From assembly GCF_000237325.1 (NCBI RefSeq), contig NC_017542.1, positions 4,126,501-4,190,500 on the forward strand: a DNA stretch of 64,000 nucleotides, written 5' to 3'. Position numbers and translations under genes: made by a program. Of the stretch, positions 23,642-33,222 are shown piece after piece (within the stretch, counting starts at the first letter, position 1; each line of letters opens with the position of its first letter). Below the pieces are notes generated by a model. It was not told the origin of the DNA, ran no database searches, and worked only from the letters and a program-made list of their open reading frames with translations. This DNA comes from Paenibacillus polymyxa M1. Its GTDB lineage: Bacteria; Bacillota; Bacilli; Paenibacillales; Paenibacillaceae.

Positions 23642-24802
23642 TCATTTCATCTTTCTTTTTCCGCTATAAGTCCTTGTCAAATATGCGAGATATTCCGAAC
23701 GCGTCAGGCCTCCTGTTTGGCGGTTGAACTCATCGTACGAAATGTCTTCCGGGAATCCGAATTCGGCCAGTGCTTTTCGGCGCTCTTCCCGATACAACGG
23801 GTTATCCAGCGTGTGGTGCCACTCCCGCTCTTCCCAAGGACCAAAACAGTCTGCAATGACACCTGAATATACACCATTATTTAACAATTCGCGCGAAGAC
23901 TTGAAGACTGTCTTCCCTTCCGGTTTGGAAATTGTGCCCGTTCCCCAGGAGAGTCTATATATTCTTTCTTTACTGCTATCTATGCTACTGCCGTAACCAA
24001 TCGGAAACACAATATCCTCTTCCGCCAACGCTTTATGCCCTATCCGCTCGTAGGACCCTCGCATAAAGGAATCATCCATGACAATCCAGGTTGTATCAGA
24101 TAACGGGGCGGCCGTGATGGATTCCAAAGTTATTGAACGGTCACGACTTGTACACAAATACGGACGTACGAATAAAGGCATCGTCATGACACTGTTCCAT
24201 ATGCTCTCCTTTGCAAACAACTGATCCTTTTGCATTTGGCGCAAATCTCCGACGACCAGTACATAGCCATCTGTAAAAAGGTCTATTTCCACGCGAAAGA
24301 TGTCTCCCGGAATGGTTTTATAACGCAGGTTTTTCCTATGCTTCAATCGTTCCAGCTTACGATCATAGTCGTTAGGCACAAGCGACGGGTAACGTTGAAG
24401 CCAATCGATGATCTCTTCTTTACTATGTAAATGCTCACATCCAGTGATGGGCAATCTCACGCCAGTTTTGCTATTCACAGCAGTAACATAACTAATATTA
24501 CGATCTCTTCGAATGCCTGCTGAAAAGGACACACCTTCTGCTGTGATGCTCGAAACACTTGTATAATTCAGTTTTTTCTCTTTGCCACGAGCCGTTTTAG
24601 GCAGAACAAATGCCCGATCACGAGTAAAAATCTCTACATCAGCTTCTCCATAAGCATCCTCTTTGGAAGAAATTCGCTTGCGAATAACATCTCCATCCAT
24701 GCAAATAAAATATCCTTCTTTAATTTCTACTACGTCCCAATGTTCTTCCAGCGTCTCCAGCCCAAAATAGGGTCGTAACGCGTTCGTTAACCAACTATTC
24801 AT
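23642..24802 (-). CDS. Imm26-like protein, function unknown
   Basis: A 386-residue protein. I start it at ATG 24802 (MNSWLTNALRPYFGLETLEE), which has CAGGAGGAG directly upstream; the longer frame lacks a ribosome site. The middle section, TIPGDIFRVEIDLFTDGYVL then VVGDLRQ, resembles the Imm26 immunity domain (PGDIF...). The N-terminal 150 residues (VVEIKEGYFICMDGDVIRKR) and the C-terminal 90 residues are unrecognised. It is read with, or close to, the S1-like gene. Immunity function is inferred only. Confidence 0.65.
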   Translation of the reverse strand: MNSWLTNALRPYFGLETLEEHWDVVEIKEGYFICMDGDVIRKRISSKEDAYGEADVEIFTRDRAFVLPKTARGKEKKLNYTSVSSITAEGVSFSAGIRRDRNISYVTAVNSKTGVRLPITGCEHLHSKEEIIDWLQRYPSLVPNDYDRKLERLKHRKNLRYKTIPGDIFRVEIDLFTDGYVLVVGDLRQMQKDQLFAKESIWNSVMTMPLFVRPYLCTSRDRSITLESITAAPLSDTTWIVMDDSFMRGSYERIGHKALAEEDIVFPIGYGSSIDSSKERIYRLSWGTGTISKPEGKTVFKSSRELLNNGVYSGVIADCFGPWEEREWHHTLDNPLYREERRKALAEFGFPEDISYDEFNRQTGGLTRSEYLAYLTRTYSGKRKMK

Positions 24803-24886
24803 CTGCTCCTCCTGTTCCGAGTATAATTCAGTAGACTTCATTTCTGTTATTCCAGAAATTATAACATAACACGGCATGTAGCTCGT

Positions 24887-25894
24887 TTATTCATACATTG
24901 TTCCAGCTTGGACCAACTCCTCCTGAATCCAGCTACTGCTGGTAGACAGTTGGAGCAAGTCGGCCGTGATCTGTTTGATCTGTTCTTGCAGCACGTGTGG
25001 CTGATCTGTTCCTTCCAGAAAGCGACTCACAAAATGAAGAAAAACGTCTACCTTCCTAAGCAGCATTAACACAGGCAAAGCGTCAACCTCGGATTGGCTT
25101 AAACGAACCTGACGGCTGAAGCCCCGGCAAAAATCACGAACAGCTGTCGTTTCCTCCGGTTGTCCCAAAAATCCTGATAAAATGACCGCCGGATCCATGG
25201 CCCGAACGTCCAGCGTACAAAATTCAAAATCAAGCAGTGCAGCCACCTGACTAGGGTCAGAATCTTTTACCAACAAATTGGAAGCGTTCAAATCTCCATG
25301 TACAAGCTGATGCGGCAAGTCTTCCAATGCATGAAGTGAATCTATAATCTCTTCATATACTTTTCCTATCAAACGCAGCTCCTCATGTAAATCTTTTAGA
25401 GGCTCCGGCGGGTTTAAACAAAAGCCTTGGATTACTTCCCGGTTACATAATGGATAGGATTGCTGCAAAGCATAATACGGCCGGTAGACTGGAGTCATAT
25501 CAAAATTAAGTGTTGCAAGTGCAGCAGATAATTCGCCAGCTGTCTCGCCAAAAGAATAGGCAAAGCTAGGATCCTGCTCCGATGGGGATGTGCCTTCTAT
25601 GTATTCGAACAGACACACATATTTGCCACTATCCTTCTCAACCTGTACAAGTGTCTCTCCCATAATCGTTCGGATTGGCATTGGAACCCTGAATGATAGA
25701 GAATGCCTGCTCAGTTCCTGCAAAACCGCATGCTCAAATTCGATTTTGTTCCGATCCCTGTGTGTATCGTAGATGCGCAGCACCCCCCTTCGCCCACCGC
25801 TCTTAACAAAATACGTCGTATTATTCCAACCTCCGGTTCGTCTCTGTAGTGTCCCGTCCCACTCCGGCCAGTGCCGTCTTAATACCGCTTCCAA
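24887..25894 (-). CDS. APH-type phosphotransferase (homoserine kinase II/SrkA-like)
   Basis: A 335-residue small-molecule or protein kinase-like phosphotransferase. The TTG start at 25894 has GGGAGG 7 bases upstream. GGWNNTTYFVKSGGRRGVLR is the nucleotide-binding N-lobe; LVHGDLNASNLLV (about 194-206) carries the catalytic Asp; LLDFEFCTLDVRAMD (about 218-232) has the metal-binding Asp in place of the kinase DFG. Pattern and length match homoserine kinase type II and related APH enzymes. No thr operon or resistance genes are nearby, so the substrate is open. Confidence 0.85.
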   Translation of the reverse strand: MEAVLRRHWPEWDGTLQRRTGGWNNTTYFVKSGGRRGVLRIYDTHRDRNKIEFEHAVLQELSRHSLSFRVPMPIRTIMGETLVQVEKDSGKYVCLFEYIEGTSPSEQDPSFAYSFGETAGELSAALATLNFDMTPVYRPYYALQQSYPLCNREVIQGFCLNPPEPLKDLHEELRLIGKVYEEIIDSLHALEDLPHQLVHGDLNASNLLVKDSDPSQVAALLDFEFCTLDVRAMDPAVILSGFLGQPEETTAVRDFCRGFSRQVRLSQSEVDALPVLMLLRKVDVFLHFVSRFLEGTDQPHVLQEQIKQITADLLQLSTSSSWIQEELVQAGTMYE

Positions 25895-25987
25895 AATGTA
25901 TCCTCCCTATTAAACATCCGCTTATGAATTTGCAGTTATTATAACAAATATAGACGCCCATTAGAATTGGACGTCCTTGTGTATCCT

Positions 25988-26986
25988 TTATTTCCTCATT
26001 TGTTTGTTTCGGATATTCTGCGGGGTGGCACCATACGCTGTTTTAAATTTTTTATAGAAAAAACTCATGCTGTTATATCCGACCTGCTTAAAGATCATTT
26101 CGAATGGCAGGTTGGTATTCACTACCAAAGAATAGGCCGCATTAAGTTTAATGTTGGCAATAAGCTGCGTGTAAGTAAGACCGGTTACTTTTTTCAACTT
26201 ATTACTTAAATACGTACTATTGTAGTTAAAATGAGTAGATAATTGCTGGAGGCTTAAATGCTGATAATGCTCTTCCATGTAATTCAGAATAGAAGTAATA
26301 TTACTTTCCTGCTGGTTTAAGTGAATATTATGCTCGCTTTCCAATACACGGACCAATTCCCCAAATACAATGGGCAAATAAGCCTTGACCAGCTCCATGG
26401 AATCCTCTTGCCTGGAAAAATATTCGATCAAGATTCTACGCAATATATATTGAAGGTTTTCATTATGCTGTGACTCAAAAATAATAAAGTGATTATGATG
26501 CTGATGCTGGAGGACTGAATTGGCAAGAAACTCGCCGATCAAACTTTTTTTCTTAGATAGCCGCTGTAGAAATAGGGATGAAATCGTTTCTCTTTGCAGG
26601 AGGATATTAATCAGTATATCGTTTTCTCCCAAAGGTGCGATGCTGTGCGGCACATCCTTATCGAGGACACACACTTGGCCTTCACAAAGCTCAATCTCTT
26701 TGCCTGCTATGATTTGGTTGCACTTACCTGAGTAAACATAGTTTAATTCAATAAATTCATGCATGTGCTCCAGCATCGGAGCAAACCTGTTGTGCTTGCT
26801 AATATAAATATCATGTTCTCCGAAGAAAAATAAAGCAGGCATTCGATACATATTCTGATTTATATCAAAAAATCGCTCATTTTCCGATTCTTTGGAGAGA
26901 TCATTAATCACTTGATTGTTTTGCTGTTGTAAAAGCTCAATTTCAGTTTTACTTCTCAGCAACTGATCCAGCTCATGAAGGTTCAT
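25988..26986 (-). CDS. AraC family transcriptional regulator of a rhamnoside operon
   Basis: A 332-residue regulator starting at ATG 26986 behind AAGGAGGAG. The N-terminal part has a cupin-like sugar-sensing domain (HDIYISKHNRFAPMLEHMHE, then FIELNYVYSGKC and VCVLDKDVPHSI). The C-terminal ~100 residues are a double HTH with LSLQQLSTHFNYNSTYLSNK and the AraC signature FKQVGYNSMSFFYKKFKTAY. It is the third gene of the GH78-MFS-araC operon (28-bp gap), so it probably activates it in response to rhamnose or a rhamnoside, by analogy with RhaS/RhaR-like regulators. Confidence 0.88.
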   Translation of the reverse strand: MNLHELDQLLRSKTEIELLQQQNNQVINDLSKESENERFFDINQNMYRMPALFFFGEHDIYISKHNRFAPMLEHMHEFIELNYVYSGKCNQIIAGKEIELCEGQVCVLDKDVPHSIAPLGENDILINILLQRETISSLFLQRLSKKKSLIGEFLANSVLQHQHHNHFIIFESQHNENLQYILRRILIEYFSRQEDSMELVKAYLPIVFGELVRVLESEHNIHLNQQESNITSILNYMEEHYQHLSLQQLSTHFNYNSTYLSNKLKKVTGLTYTQLIANIKLNAAYSLVVNTNLPFEMIFKQVGYNSMSFFYKKFKTAYGATPQNIRNKQMRK

Positions 26987-27014
26987 AAACACAGACTCCT
27001 CCTTCAGACTCCCA

Positions 27015-28208
27015 TTAACTGTGAACTGCCGTCTGTGTTTTGCTTCCCTTTCCTCTAATAGCGATTCCCAGACAGAGGAGCGCAGCAATCATAAATACAA
27101 TCGCAGAGACAAGAAAGGAAAATGAGGCAGTTTCATTCCCAGACAACACCCCAACTAACTTGATAACATAAGGCGAAGCAAACGCTCCCAAATTGGAGCC
27201 TACCATTGCAATCGAAATAGATATCGTCTCACTGCCTTTAGGTACGATTTTAGTTAGTATCGTAAAAATATAAGGAATAAACAGCGCAAAGCTAAAGCCA
27301 ATGATCAGCATGGCAACCGTAACCATGGTCACATTCTGAGCAAACCACAGCAGGACAAAACCTGTCGCTGTTAATAAACTGGAGATAAAAGGTGCGTAAT
27401 TTCTGAACCATTTATATATTCTACCGAACAAGAAGCCTGCAATCATAGTTGATAAGGAGAACAGCGTCAAAGCGGTCCCTAAAAACCCTGCGTTAGGCAT
27501 ACTCTTTTCAGCAATCATAATACCTGTTTTGGTATACACAATCATGATAAAGGTCATAAACAGGAAAAGTGCAGCCCCTAATCCAAGTACAGGTAGGGAC
27601 ATTCCCCCGCTCTTGTGGCCCGTTCCTGTCGTGCTCGCTGTAGGCTCCTCACGCTCTGGTTCAGGAATGATAAAAAAGAACAACAGTGCGATCGGAATAG
27701 TGATCGCATAGCACAAAAAAGCAAACGGCCAGTCGATTAGGGCAAGCTGTCCTGCCACGAAGGTAGCCAAGCTGCTTCCGAGCCCTTGTACAGCGCTTTG
27801 AAAGCCTACCAATTGAGCACGTTCGTCCCCTTCAAAAAAATCACTAATTAAACTGACAGCCAGCGAATTGAACATCCCCAGACCTGCACCTAACACCAAA
27901 CGCAACGCGAGAATCCATGTAATGTTCGTAGTGAGCATAGGAAGTATTCCGCCGATGACCACGAGCAAAAGTCCTAGCAGGACTGTATTTTTTTTACCCA
28001 AGCGGGAAGAGATCGGACCACTCAACAGCACAAACAGCATCATCGAGAAAGATGGGATTGTAACTATGCTTTCAATCAGTGAACTGGAGACTCCCGGTAA
28101 TTGGTTCAGCATCATCGGGATGATAGCTGAAATAGCACTCGCTGATGTCAGGACTAAGGAAATGGACAACAATGCTGTTTTAAACCATATTTTGTTTTTA
28201 ATATTCAT
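27015..28208 (-). CDS. MFS transporter, likely sugar or glycoside uptake
   Basis: A 397-residue major facilitator with 12 predicted membrane segments. ATG 28208 is preferred because GAGGTGAG lies upstream. The loop between TM2 and TM3 has GPISSRLGKKNTVLLG, a variant of the MFS motif A. The central cytoplasmic loop (EPEREEPTASTTG) separates the halves. It lies between the rhamnosidase gene (24-bp gap) and the AraC gene (28-bp gap), implying uptake of rhamnose or short rhamnosides. Efflux cannot be excluded because CynX/YeaN-like and DHA families look alike at this resolution. Confidence 0.82.
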   Translation of the reverse strand: MNIKNKIWFKTALLSISLVLTSASAISAIIPMMLNQLPGVSSSLIESIVTIPSFSMMLFVLLSGPISSRLGKKNTVLLGLLLVVIGGILPMLTTNITWILALRLVLGAGLGMFNSLAVSLISDFFEGDERAQLVGFQSAVQGLGSSLATFVAGQLALIDWPFAFLCYAITIPIALLFFFIIPEPEREEPTASTTGTGHKSGGMSLPVLGLGAALFLFMTFIMIVYTKTGIMIAEKSMPNAGFLGTALTLFSLSTMIAGFLFGRIYKWFRNYAPFISSLLTATGFVLLWFAQNVTMVTVAMLIIGFSFALFIPYIFTILTKIVPKGSETISISIAMVGSNLGAFASPYVIKLVGVLSGNETASFSFLVSAIVFMIAALLCLGIAIRGKGSKTQTAVHS

Positions 28209-28232
28209 CAAGCTTCTCACCTCTAGTCTATG

Positions 28233-30983
28233 TTATAGCTTCTGGTTGTATTTGTACTGGAACGTATACTGTCCAGATCCGACGGTAAACGTCAATTCAT
28301 GATCTCCACTCAGTTGGAAAATCGCCTGTTCTCCGGGAGAACCTGATTTCCCGGCCAGCTCTTGTGGCACATTACCAGGCGGATACTGAATCGACGGGTA
28401 TTGCGTAGTAATGGTCTGTTGTAATGCTTCTGGCTCTAGAACGCCCGGAAGCGTAATCTCAGCTGTCGTATTATGTGGTACGTGAACCGTCATCCGCATT
28501 TCTTCATTCACGATTTCCCAATGGACAGCAACCTCACCATAAGGTGTCTCCAGCTTGCCATGGGCCGAAGTAAGATTAACAGGCGGTTTGGGTGCTAACC
28601 GTGACTTTTTGTAGCCCGCTTCAAGCACATCGATTCCGGCAATATTTTGGTACATAAAGTCTCCAACTGAACCGTACGAATAGTGATTGAACGAGTTCAT
28701 ATCGGTGCTCCAGAACGAGCCGTCCACTTTGATACTGTCCCAATGCTCCCACATGGTCGTTGCTCCCCGTTCAACCTGATAGAGCCAAGAAGGATAATCT
28801 TTCTGAAATAAAATTTTATAAGCTATATCTGTATAGCCATTGTCGGATAAAACCAGGCATAGATAGGGTGTGCCTACAAAGCCAGTATCCAGATGCATAT
28901 CATTTTTTTCTATCAGCCGTACGAGCTCCTGAACCACTTGCTTTTTATATTTTTCTGGTACCAATCCGAAGTGCAAAGCCACAACCTGTGCAGTCTGGGT
29001 ATTCGAAGTCAGTTTGCCAGCGTCATCAAAATAACGGTTCGCAAAAGCGCTTCTAATCCCCTCATGCAAGCTTTGATAGGTGTTGTAATCGGTATACCGA
29101 TTCAGCAGTTTGGCCGTCTGCGCCAAGATATGAGTCGAATACGCAAAGTATGCAGTCGCTACCAGCGTTCCATCGGTCGCTCCAAAATAGCTTCCTTCCT
29201 CGCTATCCAGCGCCAGCCAGTCTCCCAGCTGCAAACCAGTATCCCACAGATGTTCCTCGGTCCCCTGGGCACGAATATAATCGACCCATGCTTTCATACT
29301 GTCATACTGCTGAGCTAGAATTTGCTTATCCCCATAACATTGATAGATAGTCCACGGACATATAACCGCTGCATCTCCCCATGCGGCTGTCGTTTGGTCC
29401 ATATTGTCTGCAAAGGTTCCTTTGAGGACATCCGGCACGACAAAAGGCACAGCCCCATTCTCCAGCTGGTTGTAAGCCAAATCTTTCAGCCACTTTCGAA
29501 AGAAGGAAGCACTATTCATATTGAAGCTGGCCGTTCTGGCAAAAATCTGTGCATCGCCGGTCCAGCCTAATCGCTCATCACGTTGCGGGCAATCGGTCGG
29601 CACATCCAGGAAGTTCCCCTTTTGTCCCCATACAATATTGTGCTGGAGTTGGTTCAGCTTTGGATCGGATGTCTCGAACAAGCCAATTGTCGCCATGTCT
29701 GAATGCAAAACAACGCCTGTAAAATCTTCAATGGCTACGCCAGCCGGAAAGCCCTCAAGCTTCACATACTGGAAGCCTTGAAAAGTGAAATGCGGCCTAA
29801 ATATCTCCGTCCCCTTGCCGCTGCAAATGTACGTAATCTGCTGCGCTGCATCACGCATATTATCTCGGTAAAAATTCCCTTGCTGATCCAGCACTTCACC
29901 ATGAACCAGATTCAGAACCGTACCTTCGGGGGCTTCCACTTTAAATTCCAGCCAGCCTACCATATTTTGACCCAAGTTAAGTACTAGTTCGCCTTTAGGA
30001 GTCCGAATCAGTTCAACAGGCTTTAATCGGTTCATTACACGGACAGGTTCGTTCTCCTGAGCAACCAGATGACTTAACGGAAACGGGACGACCTGCATCA
30101 TTTTCCGTTCGTTCAAGAAGCGATGTTCGGCTGCCTGCTGCTCCAGTCGAGCATCATAGATTTCGCCGTTATAAATATCTGACATCAAAATGGCACAGCT
30201 CGTTTCCTCCCAGGAAGAATCAGAGCAAATGAGTTCTGAACGGCCATCTTCATAGCTAATCTTCATTTGAAATAGCAAAGCATTCGTGTTCCCGTAAGTA
30301 TCCTTGCGCTTTTGCCAGCCTAGATAGCCGCTGTACCAGCCTTCTCCCACCGTTGCTGTGATGCGGTTATGTTGTTCTCGAACGGTAGAAGTCACATCAT
30401 AGGCTTGCACCTGAACACGATCGTTATAATCTGTCCATCCCGGGGTAAAGTAGGCATCGCCTACTCTTTGTCCATTGAGCTCCAGCTCATACAGACCAAG
30501 GCTTGTGGCATAAATGACTGCTTTTTTCACTTTTCCCTCAACCAAAAAACACTTGGAAGCGGCAAAAGGGGCTCTTGTCTGAAACTTTTCATGAATGCTT
30601 CGCTCCTTCACTGTAATCCATTGTGCCTTCCAGTCCTGCTCATGGAGCAGCCCCATTTCCCAAAAGCCAATCTCACTCCATTCCGATTCCTCCGGTTCGG
30701 TGTCACCCGCTCCCTGAGCCCATACTTTTACCCGGTAATAATATCTTTGTCCTGATTCGAGTGGAGGACCTTCATAGGGAAACAGAATGGATTGTTCCGA
30801 ATAGGAAAAATGATTCCAGAGCAGCGGTTCAAAAACAGGATTTATGGATACCTGCAATTGGAAGCGTTTTTGGAAAACATATATGTTGTCAGATTCAATT
30901 TGCCAACTTAATCGAGGCTTTAGACAACCCAGTCCAATCGGATTGTTTACATGTTCACATCTAAGCGCTTTCACTTTTAGCAT
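28233..30983 (-). CDS. GH78 alpha-L-rhamnosidase
   Basis: A 916-residue family 78 glycoside hydrolase cleaving terminal alpha-L-rhamnose. It shows the usual order: N-terminal beta domains (LRCEHVNNPIGLGCLKPRLS near residues 7-26, RVGDAYFTPGWTDYNDRVQV), a middle domain, and an (alpha/alpha)6 catalytic domain with FLDVPTDCPQRDERLGWTGD and the acidic DERLGWTGD block, LGDWLALD and TTMWEHWDSI. A C-terminal beta domain has TPYGEVAVHW. No signal peptide is seen, so it acts in the cytoplasm on imported rhamnosides. It leads the operon with the MFS and AraC genes, and two cre sites lie at its start. Confidence 0.93.
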   Translation of the reverse strand: MLKVKALRCEHVNNPIGLGCLKPRLSWQIESDNIYVFQKRFQLQVSINPVFEPLLWNHFSYSEQSILFPYEGPPLESGQRYYYRVKVWAQGAGDTEPEESEWSEIGFWEMGLLHEQDWKAQWITVKERSIHEKFQTRAPFAASKCFLVEGKVKKAVIYATSLGLYELELNGQRVGDAYFTPGWTDYNDRVQVQAYDVTSTVREQHNRITATVGEGWYSGYLGWQKRKDTYGNTNALLFQMKISYEDGRSELICSDSSWEETSCAILMSDIYNGEIYDARLEQQAAEHRFLNERKMMQVVPFPLSHLVAQENEPVRVMNRLKPVELIRTPKGELVLNLGQNMVGWLEFKVEAPEGTVLNLVHGEVLDQQGNFYRDNMRDAAQQITYICSGKGTEIFRPHFTFQGFQYVKLEGFPAGVAIEDFTGVVLHSDMATIGLFETSDPKLNQLQHNIVWGQKGNFLDVPTDCPQRDERLGWTGDAQIFARTASFNMNSASFFRKWLKDLAYNQLENGAVPFVVPDVLKGTFADNMDQTTAAWGDAAVICPWTIYQCYGDKQILAQQYDSMKAWVDYIRAQGTEEHLWDTGLQLGDWLALDSEEGSYFGATDGTLVATAYFAYSTHILAQTAKLLNRYTDYNTYQSLHEGIRSAFANRYFDDAGKLTSNTQTAQVVALHFGLVPEKYKKQVVQELVRLIEKNDMHLDTGFVGTPYLCLVLSDNGYTDIAYKILFQKDYPSWLYQVERGATTMWEHWDSIKVDGSFWSTDMNSFNHYSYGSVGDFMYQNIAGIDVLEAGYKKSRLAPKPPVNLTSAHGKLETPYGEVAVHWEIVNEEMRMTVHVPHNTTAEITLPGVLEPEALQQTITTQYPSIQYPPGNVPQELAGKSGSPGEQAIFQLSGDHELTFTVGSGQYTFQYKYNQKL
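30961..30973 (-). promoter_or_regulatory. cre (CcpA) site inside the 5' coding region
   Basis: On the minus strand, TGAAAGCGCTTAG is a near-perfect catabolite response element. It lies at codons 4-8 of the rhamnosidase gene. cre sites within early coding sequence act as CcpA roadblocks in Bacillus. Binding is inferred. Confidence 0.65.
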
Positions 30984-31029
30984 TCTTATGTCCTCCCTGA
31001 GATCTTCTTTTGTGTTTCTATACTCAAAT

Positions 31030-31043
31030 TAAAACGCTTTCAT
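31030..31043 (-). promoter_or_regulatory. cre (CcpA) site upstream of the rhamnosidase gene
   Basis: On the minus strand, ATGAAAGCGTTTTA matches the cre consensus and lies 47 bp upstream of the ATG (30983). Together with the site at 30961 it suggests strong carbon catabolite repression of the rhamnoside operon. Confidence 0.7.
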
Positions 31044-31244
31044 TAATTGTGCGCAATGTTGTATCCCTGCATGTTGTATGCTTGATTTACAGGTGTTGAA
31101 TGTCCATCCCTCATATTGAATCTTAAAATGGGTCTATTAGAAAAATATGTACGTGTGACAGCGCAGTACTCAAAAGGAAAACTCTTGTTTTTTGTACATA
31201 TGGATTGTAGTATTAAGCCGATCCGTGAAAGGAGAATTACAGTA

Positions 31245-32249
31245 ATGGAAACGAACTACAAAAAGCTGCTGGATCAGATGATGGCACCCTATGATGAAAT
31301 GCTGCAGAGTCTAATAAGTGATCACGCCGATTATTCGAAGGTTGACTATTTGGAGAAATATAGTGAGGAATATGGAAAAAATGATGCCAATTATACCAAT
31401 CGCTTGAAGGTGCTTTTGGCTATGTATAATCGTGAGGATCGATATGCCCCGTATTATGAACCGATTGTGAGAAGACTGCTCGTTAATGAGATTATAGACA
31501 GGGAAACGAACAGTTTTCAGGGGATTGGCGATGCTCTATACTACGCCGTTTTTTTACTGCAAAAATATGAGCGTGAGCAGGACCAAGTTTTGTTCCAGCA
31601 GGCCAAGAAAGCCAATTTCGATACATACGCCGGGTTTGATCCTGAGTTGATTTTGGAAACATATTTGTTCAGCAAAGATACAGCTGATCTTGAAGATTGC
31701 ATCAATATCGCAAGTGAACTCGGGGAAGATGTATATCTATCATTATTTATCGATCTGTGGATCAGAGAGCAGACGGATTGGGACAAAGAAAATTTGCGGA
31801 CACTCGTTTATCATGAGAGATGGCGCAACCATGCAGAAGGTGAAATTGAAGCTCTCAAAAAGCTGGCCGAAATGGAGAAAATAGAAGAAAATTCTAGTAA
31901 CTACTGTTCTACTGCATCCAGCTTGGCAGAAAAGCTCATTGAAACAGGACGATGGGATGAAGCTTGGGAAACGATGGCAACCATCATTCCGCTTATTACG
32001 AAGGAAAAAGAATGGTTCCTGTACGGACTTGGCCGCAATATAATTACAGCCTGTATCCACATCATCATGCATTTTGGAGCAAAAAGCCGACAGGCTACTT
32101 CGTTATGGCAAATGATAAAAGGGGTTCTTCAACCTGCCACTAACAATATGGGGACCATTCAATATCAGCTTGCTGTATCTGTCAGCAAATTTATGGGTGA
32201 TACCAAATTGGAGCAAAAGTTACTCAGGATTCGGAAGCAACGTCAATAA
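31245..32249 (+). CDS. Helical-repeat protein of unknown function
   Basis: A 334-residue protein, started at ATG 31245 with AAAGGAG upstream; the longer frame lacks a site. It is almost entirely helical and acidic, with TPR-like repeats (FDPELILETYLFSKDTADLE, DCINIASELGEDVYLSLFID, GRWDEAWETMATIIPLIT). A scaffold or protein-binding role is plausible, but the family is not recognised. It is monocistronic, divergent from the rhamnosidase operon. Confidence 0.7.
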   Translation: METNYKKLLDQMMAPYDEMLQSLISDHADYSKVDYLEKYSEEYGKNDANYTNRLKVLLAMYNREDRYAPYYEPIVRRLLVNEIIDRETNSFQGIGDALYYAVFLLQKYEREQDQVLFQQAKKANFDTYAGFDPELILETYLFSKDTADLEDCINIASELGEDVYLSLFIDLWIREQTDWDKENLRTLVYHERWRNHAEGEIEALKKLAEMEKIEENSSNYCSTASSLAEKLIETGRWDEAWETMATIIPLITKEKEWFLYGLGRNIITACIHIIMHFGAKSRQATSLWQMIKGVLQPATNNMGTIQYQLAVSVSKFMGDTKLEQKLLRIRKQRQ

Positions 32250-32377
32250 TCCAGTTGCCATAAGGAGCCTGTCGCATGCAATGTAAAGAACGAGGCATTT
32301 GACCCAGCAGCTCGCTTTCCAGTTGCCCCTCGAAGCGAGGGGCAGCGAAAATACGGATTGCAGTGCATTGCCTTCCT

Positions 32378-32785
32378 CTACAGATTTCCGGTCACGATAA
32401 TACCATCTGCTTGCTTCAAATGCGCTCTGACCCATGCTGTAAAGGAATCGATAAATATGCGTAATTCTGGCTCCTTGGCAGGCCAAGCATCCAATTCTGT
32501 TAATATTTCATGCCATACCGACGCCTGAATCGGATTATCCCAGCAGGCATCAAAAGCCTCAGACGTTTCCCCCGTGTCAGGATCGACAAGTGGATATTTG
32601 GACTTTAACACAGACAGCACGATATCAAAGTCATCTGCGTAGATGAAGATCATCTCCTCCAGCTTTGGCTCATCTGTATCTCCATAGCGCAGCGGTTCAA
32701 AAGTATATCCAATATTGGCTCTTGGACCACTATAGCGATAGATTAGTGTCTGAATCTCTTTTTTGTCCTTCTTACTCAATTTCAT
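32378..32785 (-). CDS. Small protein of unknown function
   Basis: A 135-residue soluble protein (MKLSKKDKKEIQTLIYRYSG...). The middle (MIFIYADDFDIVLSVLKSKY) looks like an alpha/beta unit, and the end KQADGIIVTGNL is short and hydrophobic. I do not recognise it. It follows the 32802 gene by 16 bp on the same strand and probably shares its transcript. Confidence 0.6.
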   Translation of the reverse strand: MKLSKKDKKEIQTLIYRYSGPRANIGYTFEPLRYGDTDEPKLEEMIFIYADDFDIVLSVLKSKYPLVDPDTGETSEAFDACWDNPIQASVWHEILTELDAWPAKEPELRIFIDSFTAWVRAHLKQADGIIVTGNL

Positions 32786-32801
32786 CTACTCCTTTCTTCG
32801 G

Positions 32802-33128
32802 CTACAACTCGAACCAATCCGCAGCGCATTTCTCTTCTTCCAGTGCCCTACACATTCCTTCCCTCAACCTCATCGCATCTCCGCCGCCGATATGAAATAG
32901 ACAATAGATATAAGGTTCATCATCTTCTAACCCTTCAATATTTCTTGCCTCTTCCACTGAAATCTGAAGCGCTTCAGGCCAATCAGAATTATTCTGAAGC
33001 AGAACAAAGCCATCTTCATCCCTTTGCATCCGATATCCCTCAATCCTAGGCAATGCTTCAGCTAAGCGTTCCATTAGTGCTTTAATATCCTTAACATCTG
33101 CGACCTTAATTCCATACTCCCACCCCAT
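32802..33128 (-). CDS. Small protein of unknown function
   Basis: A 108-residue protein. ATG 33128 is taken as the start because GGAGGA lies just upstream. YGIKVADVKDIKALMERLAE and EGYRMQRDEDGFVLLQ suggest a small alpha/beta fold; the end REGMCRALEEEKCAADWFEL is helical. It resembles SUKH-neighbour or immunity-like small proteins but no family is recognised. It is read with the 32378 gene. Confidence 0.6.
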   Translation of the reverse strand: MGWEYGIKVADVKDIKALMERLAEALPRIEGYRMQRDEDGFVLLQNNSDWPEALQISVEEARNIEGLEDDEPYIYCLFHIGGGDAMRLREGMCRALEEEKCAADWFEL

Positions 33129-33222
33129 CTGCATTCCTCCAATTTTATGAACTCCTCCTTAATTAGAACCACCCCTAAATTGGGTTTCACCTTCTCATTC
33201 ACCTCAGGAAATTCACTTGGAT

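Noticed and set aside
32325..32343. GCCCCTC/GAGGGGC hairpin after the 31245 gene as a terminator
   Set aside because: No T run follows on either strand; it may be a weak or unrelated structure.
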